Shown one piece after another: positions 62,059-64,000 of a stretch of DNA of 64,000 nt. A program made the position numbers and the translations under genes. The stretch comes from Acidobacteriota bacterium (lineage in GTDB: Bacteria > Acidobacteriota > Blastocatellia > Pyrinomonadales > Pyrinomonadaceae). The notes beneath the pieces are model-generated. The model was given only the letters and a program-made list of their open reading frames with translations. It searched no databases and was not told where the DNA came from. Numbering within the stretch: position 1 is the first letter of the stretch; every line of letters starts with the position of its first letter. Location: contig JAFAZX010000095.1 of assembly GCA_019239425.1 (NCBI GenBank), forward strand, positions 1 to 64,000. Reading direction: 5' to 3'.

Positions 62059-63519
62059 ATGCTCAACATCGACCGCTACCACGCCACGATGGGCGACGCC
62101 TCTTACAAGGAGGCGACGCGCCTGCACGACGGACTCCTGAGCGACACGGAGGCGACCTTCTACGTGTCGCAGCGGAAGCTCCCTTACGCGCCGTGCCTCG
62201 GGCACGAGCGCCTCCTGCACTCGCTGCTCGATCTCAGAATCGACCGGCCGCGCCTGCGCACGCTCGAACAGGATCGCGGCGGGCTGCACCGCTTCGCGAA
62301 GGCCGTCGAGGACATCAACTTCGTCGGCACCGTGCGCGCCGTGCGCCCCGGCACCATCATGTTCGCCGGCCAGCCCTTCGCGGACATCACCGGCGCCTTC
62401 GGACTCGCGCAGGCGCAGGAGATCAAGTTCGAGCACGCCTTCGACCTCCCGATGACGACCGCCGCCATCGCCATGCAGATCCGCATCGCCGCCGGGTCGC
62501 GCTGGCTCTCCGACTTCTCCCTCCGGCGCAACGGAGACATCGAGCGCGCGGTGGACGTGGCGACCTACGCCTTCATCGGCGGCTTCAACGACACCTCGAA
62601 CATGGAGGCCGCGCACCGCCTCGACATCCCGGCGGTCGGCACCGAGGCGCACTACTGGCAGCAGTCCTACGTCGAGTTCATGGACGAGCCCGAGGTCGAG
62701 CCGCGCACGGGCAGGCCGAAGCACTTCGAGCAGGTCGCCTTCGAGCGCTGGCTCGACGCCAACCCGCAGGGCACGACGCTCCTGCTCGACACCATCGACG
62801 TGCACATGGGCGCGGTGCACGCCGCTCTGGCCGCGACCTCCAGCCCCGAGCGCCGCCGCGCCTTCAAAGGGTTTCGCGTGGACTCGGGCGACCTCGCCCA
62901 GCTCGGCAAGTGGTGCCTCCAGTTCTTCGAGGCGAACGGGCTGCGCGATTTGATGCCGGTGCTGACGGGCGACCTGGATGTCGAGGGCGTGCGGCGCATC
63001 GTCGAGGAGTTCCCGCAGGCCGCGGGCTTCGGCATCGGCACCAAGCTCTCGGGCGAAGTCCGACGCGTCGCGGGCGTCATCTTCAAGGAGTGCGTCATCG
63101 ACGGAAGGCCCACGCTCAAGGCCTCGAACACGCCGGAGAAGTCCACGCTGCCCGGCCGCCTGCAGGTCTTCCGCGGCTCTGACTCCCGAGGCCGTTACGT
63201 CGCCGACGTGACGGGACTCGACGACGAGGAGGTCTCGATACCCGGCGCCGCGCGCGTCGAGCGCCTGCTCCAACGCTTCTGGGAGGGCGGGCGCCACGAG
63301 ACGATCCCCTCCATCCTCAAGCAGAAGTCTTTCGTCGAAGACCAGCTCCGGCGCTTCCCCGCCCTCGAAACCTACCCGCACACCCTAAGCGATAAGTTAA
63401 GAGACCTGCGCGACGGGCTGACCGCGCGCATGCGCTCGGACGAGTCGGGCTGGCGTGAGATTTTGAACGTGCCGGAGTCGCTGGACGACTCGCTCCCCGC
63501 GCCCACGGAGAACAGATGA
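62059..63519 (+). CDS. pncB: Nicotinate phosphoribosyltransferase
   Basis: 486 residues from ATG 62059, immediately after the repeat. Family pattern: ATFYVSQRKLPYAPCLG, GFNDTSNMEAAHRLDIPAVGT followed by EAHYW with the phospho-accepting His, FRVDSGDLAQLGKW and FGIGTKLSGEVRRV. It makes nicotinate mononucleotide from nicotinate, PRPP and ATP. The missing Shine-Dalgarno sequence suggests translation coupled to structure or to pncA. Overlaps the next gene as ATGA. Confidence 0.93.
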   Translation: MLNIDRYHATMGDASYKEATRLHDGLLSDTEATFYVSQRKLPYAPCLGHERLLHSLLDLRIDRPRLRTLEQDRGGLHRFAKAVEDINFVGTVRAVRPGTIMFAGQPFADITGAFGLAQAQEIKFEHAFDLPMTTAAIAMQIRIAAGSRWLSDFSLRRNGDIERAVDVATYAFIGGFNDTSNMEAAHRLDIPAVGTEAHYWQQSYVEFMDEPEVEPRTGRPKHFEQVAFERWLDANPQGTTLLLDTIDVHMGAVHAALAATSSPERRRAFKGFRVDSGDLAQLGKWCLQFFEANGLRDLMPVLTGDLDVEGVRRIVEEFPQAAGFGIGTKLSGEVRRVAGVIFKECVIDGRPTLKASNTPEKSTLPGRLQVFRGSDSRGRYVADVTGLDDEEVSIPGAARVERLLQRFWEGGRHETIPSILKQKSFVEDQLRRFPALETYPHTLSDKLRDLRDGLTARMRSDESGWREILNVPESLDDSLPAPTENR

Positions 63520-64000
63520 GAAGAACGTTCGCGACACTCCTCCTGCTCGCGCTCTCGGCCGCCGCCGTTCACGCGCGGCAACAGCAGCCCGCGGCCGGCG
63601 GCGCGCGCCTCGTCGACGAGTTCGGCGACGTAGCGATTTCCGACCTCATGGCGCGCCTCGACAACTTCGCCATCGAGTTGCAGAACGAGCCCGCGTCCCG
63701 CGGGGTCATTGTCGCCTACGGCGTCCGGCACAGGTTCCCCGGCTGGCCCCTGCGGCGCGCTCACATGTCGCGCACGTATCTGGCGAACACGCGCGGCCTC
63801 GAGGCCGCGCGCCTCTCGGCCGTCTTCGCCGGGCTGCGCGACGAAGCCACCTTGCAGTTGTGGGTCGTCCCGCCCGGAGCCGAACCGCCCGCCAGGCCCT
63901 TCGACCTCGCGCTGCTGATGTCGGGCGAGAAGACGCCACTGCCGTTCGACCGGTACACCGTCATCGAACGCGGCGACCACTCGGAGTCGGAGTACGGCGA
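63516..64000 (+). CDS. Secreted protein of unknown function (cut by right edge)
   Basis: ATG 63516 overlaps the pncB stop. At least 161 residues: signal peptide (TLLLLALSAAAVHA), then ARLVDEFGDVAISDLMARLD, FAIELQNEPASRGVIVAYG and LRDEATLQLWVVPPGAEPP. This is a recurring exported family in Acidobacteriota without known function, in which the N-terminal half resembles OmpA-like peptidoglycan-binding segments only weakly. No end in the window. Confidence 0.7.
   Translation, partial: MRRTFATLLLLALSAAAVHARQQQPAAGGARLVDEFGDVAISDLMARLDNFAIELQNEPASRGVIVAYGVRHRFPGWPLRRAHMSRTYLANTRGLEAARLSAVFAGLRDEATLQLWVVPPGAEPPARPFDLALLMSGEKTPLPFDRYTVIERGDHSESEYG

Overview
The window is high-GC bacterial chromosome. 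The gene content points to Acidobacteriota, most likely the Blastocatellia/Pyrinomonadaceae side. The indicators are Oar-like TonB receptors with an N-terminal carboxypeptidase-regulatory domain, the acidobacterial type of VWFA-related protein, a winged-helix/TPR regulator of the CadC type, DUF4214/Calx-beta giant surface proteins, and many short inverted repeats between genes. This assignment is inference from families; no rRNA, tRNA or phylogenetic marker was recognised.

Layout. 1-7.4 kb (minus): the start of a TonB receptor cut by the left edge, and a ~2,100-residue secreted beta-helix/DUF4214 protein, separated by a perfect 28-bp hairpin. 7.6-12.7 kb (plus): a secreted double WD40 propeller fused to a caspase-like protease, then a phosphoesterase. 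12.7-19.4 kb (plus): a dense accessory island of small, mostly unrelated genes (membrane proteins, Tdi1/DUF1851-like, single POTRA, epimerase, HAD phosphatase, DUF6882, 'ADP-ribosylation/crystallin J1'-like, DinB) with two tiny ORFs that have strong ribosome sites. 19.4-26.7 kb: CDF transporter, binding lipoprotein, winged-helix/TPR regulator, S9-type hydrolase, DinB, AlkZ-like protein and a cysteine-rich SufR-like regulator. 26.7-28.6 kb: an SDR/QueA-like operon divergent from that regulator across a compact double operator.

28.7-32.0 kb (minus): a TetR-controlled redox set (SDR, NADPH-dependent F420-reductase-like protein, Old Yellow Enzyme). 32-33.5 kb: molybdate-type ModB/ModC without an adjacent ModA. 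33.5-38.8 kb (minus): a probable metal (copper) module made of a Cys/His-rich secreted protein, a TonB receptor, a BNR-repeat lipoprotein with a CPCC motif and a CusF-like lipoprotein. 38.9-44.9 kb (plus): methyltransferase, GT2, membrane proteins, a VWA protein and an NAD epimerase-DUF1990 fusion. 45-53 kb: FAD oxidoreductase, M3 dipeptidase, a HExxH protein, DUF5715, GerMN, DUF2752. 53-59.6 kb (minus): a surface-glycan set (GT87, GT2, STELLO, GDP-fucose-synthase-like), Nudix, MpaB-like oxygenase and cupin. 59.9-64 kb (plus): a proteinase-K-type subtilase with a clean terminator, then NAD salvage genes pncA-pncB and a partial gene.

Five families of inverted repeats punctuate the intergenic spaces; one locus nests one family inside another. 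Several of them overlap stop codons or supply the ends of proteins, so they probably act as RNA hairpins or terminators. Many genes overlap by ATGA/GTGA/TTGA, and two promoters sit so close to their start codons that leaderless transcripts are predicted.
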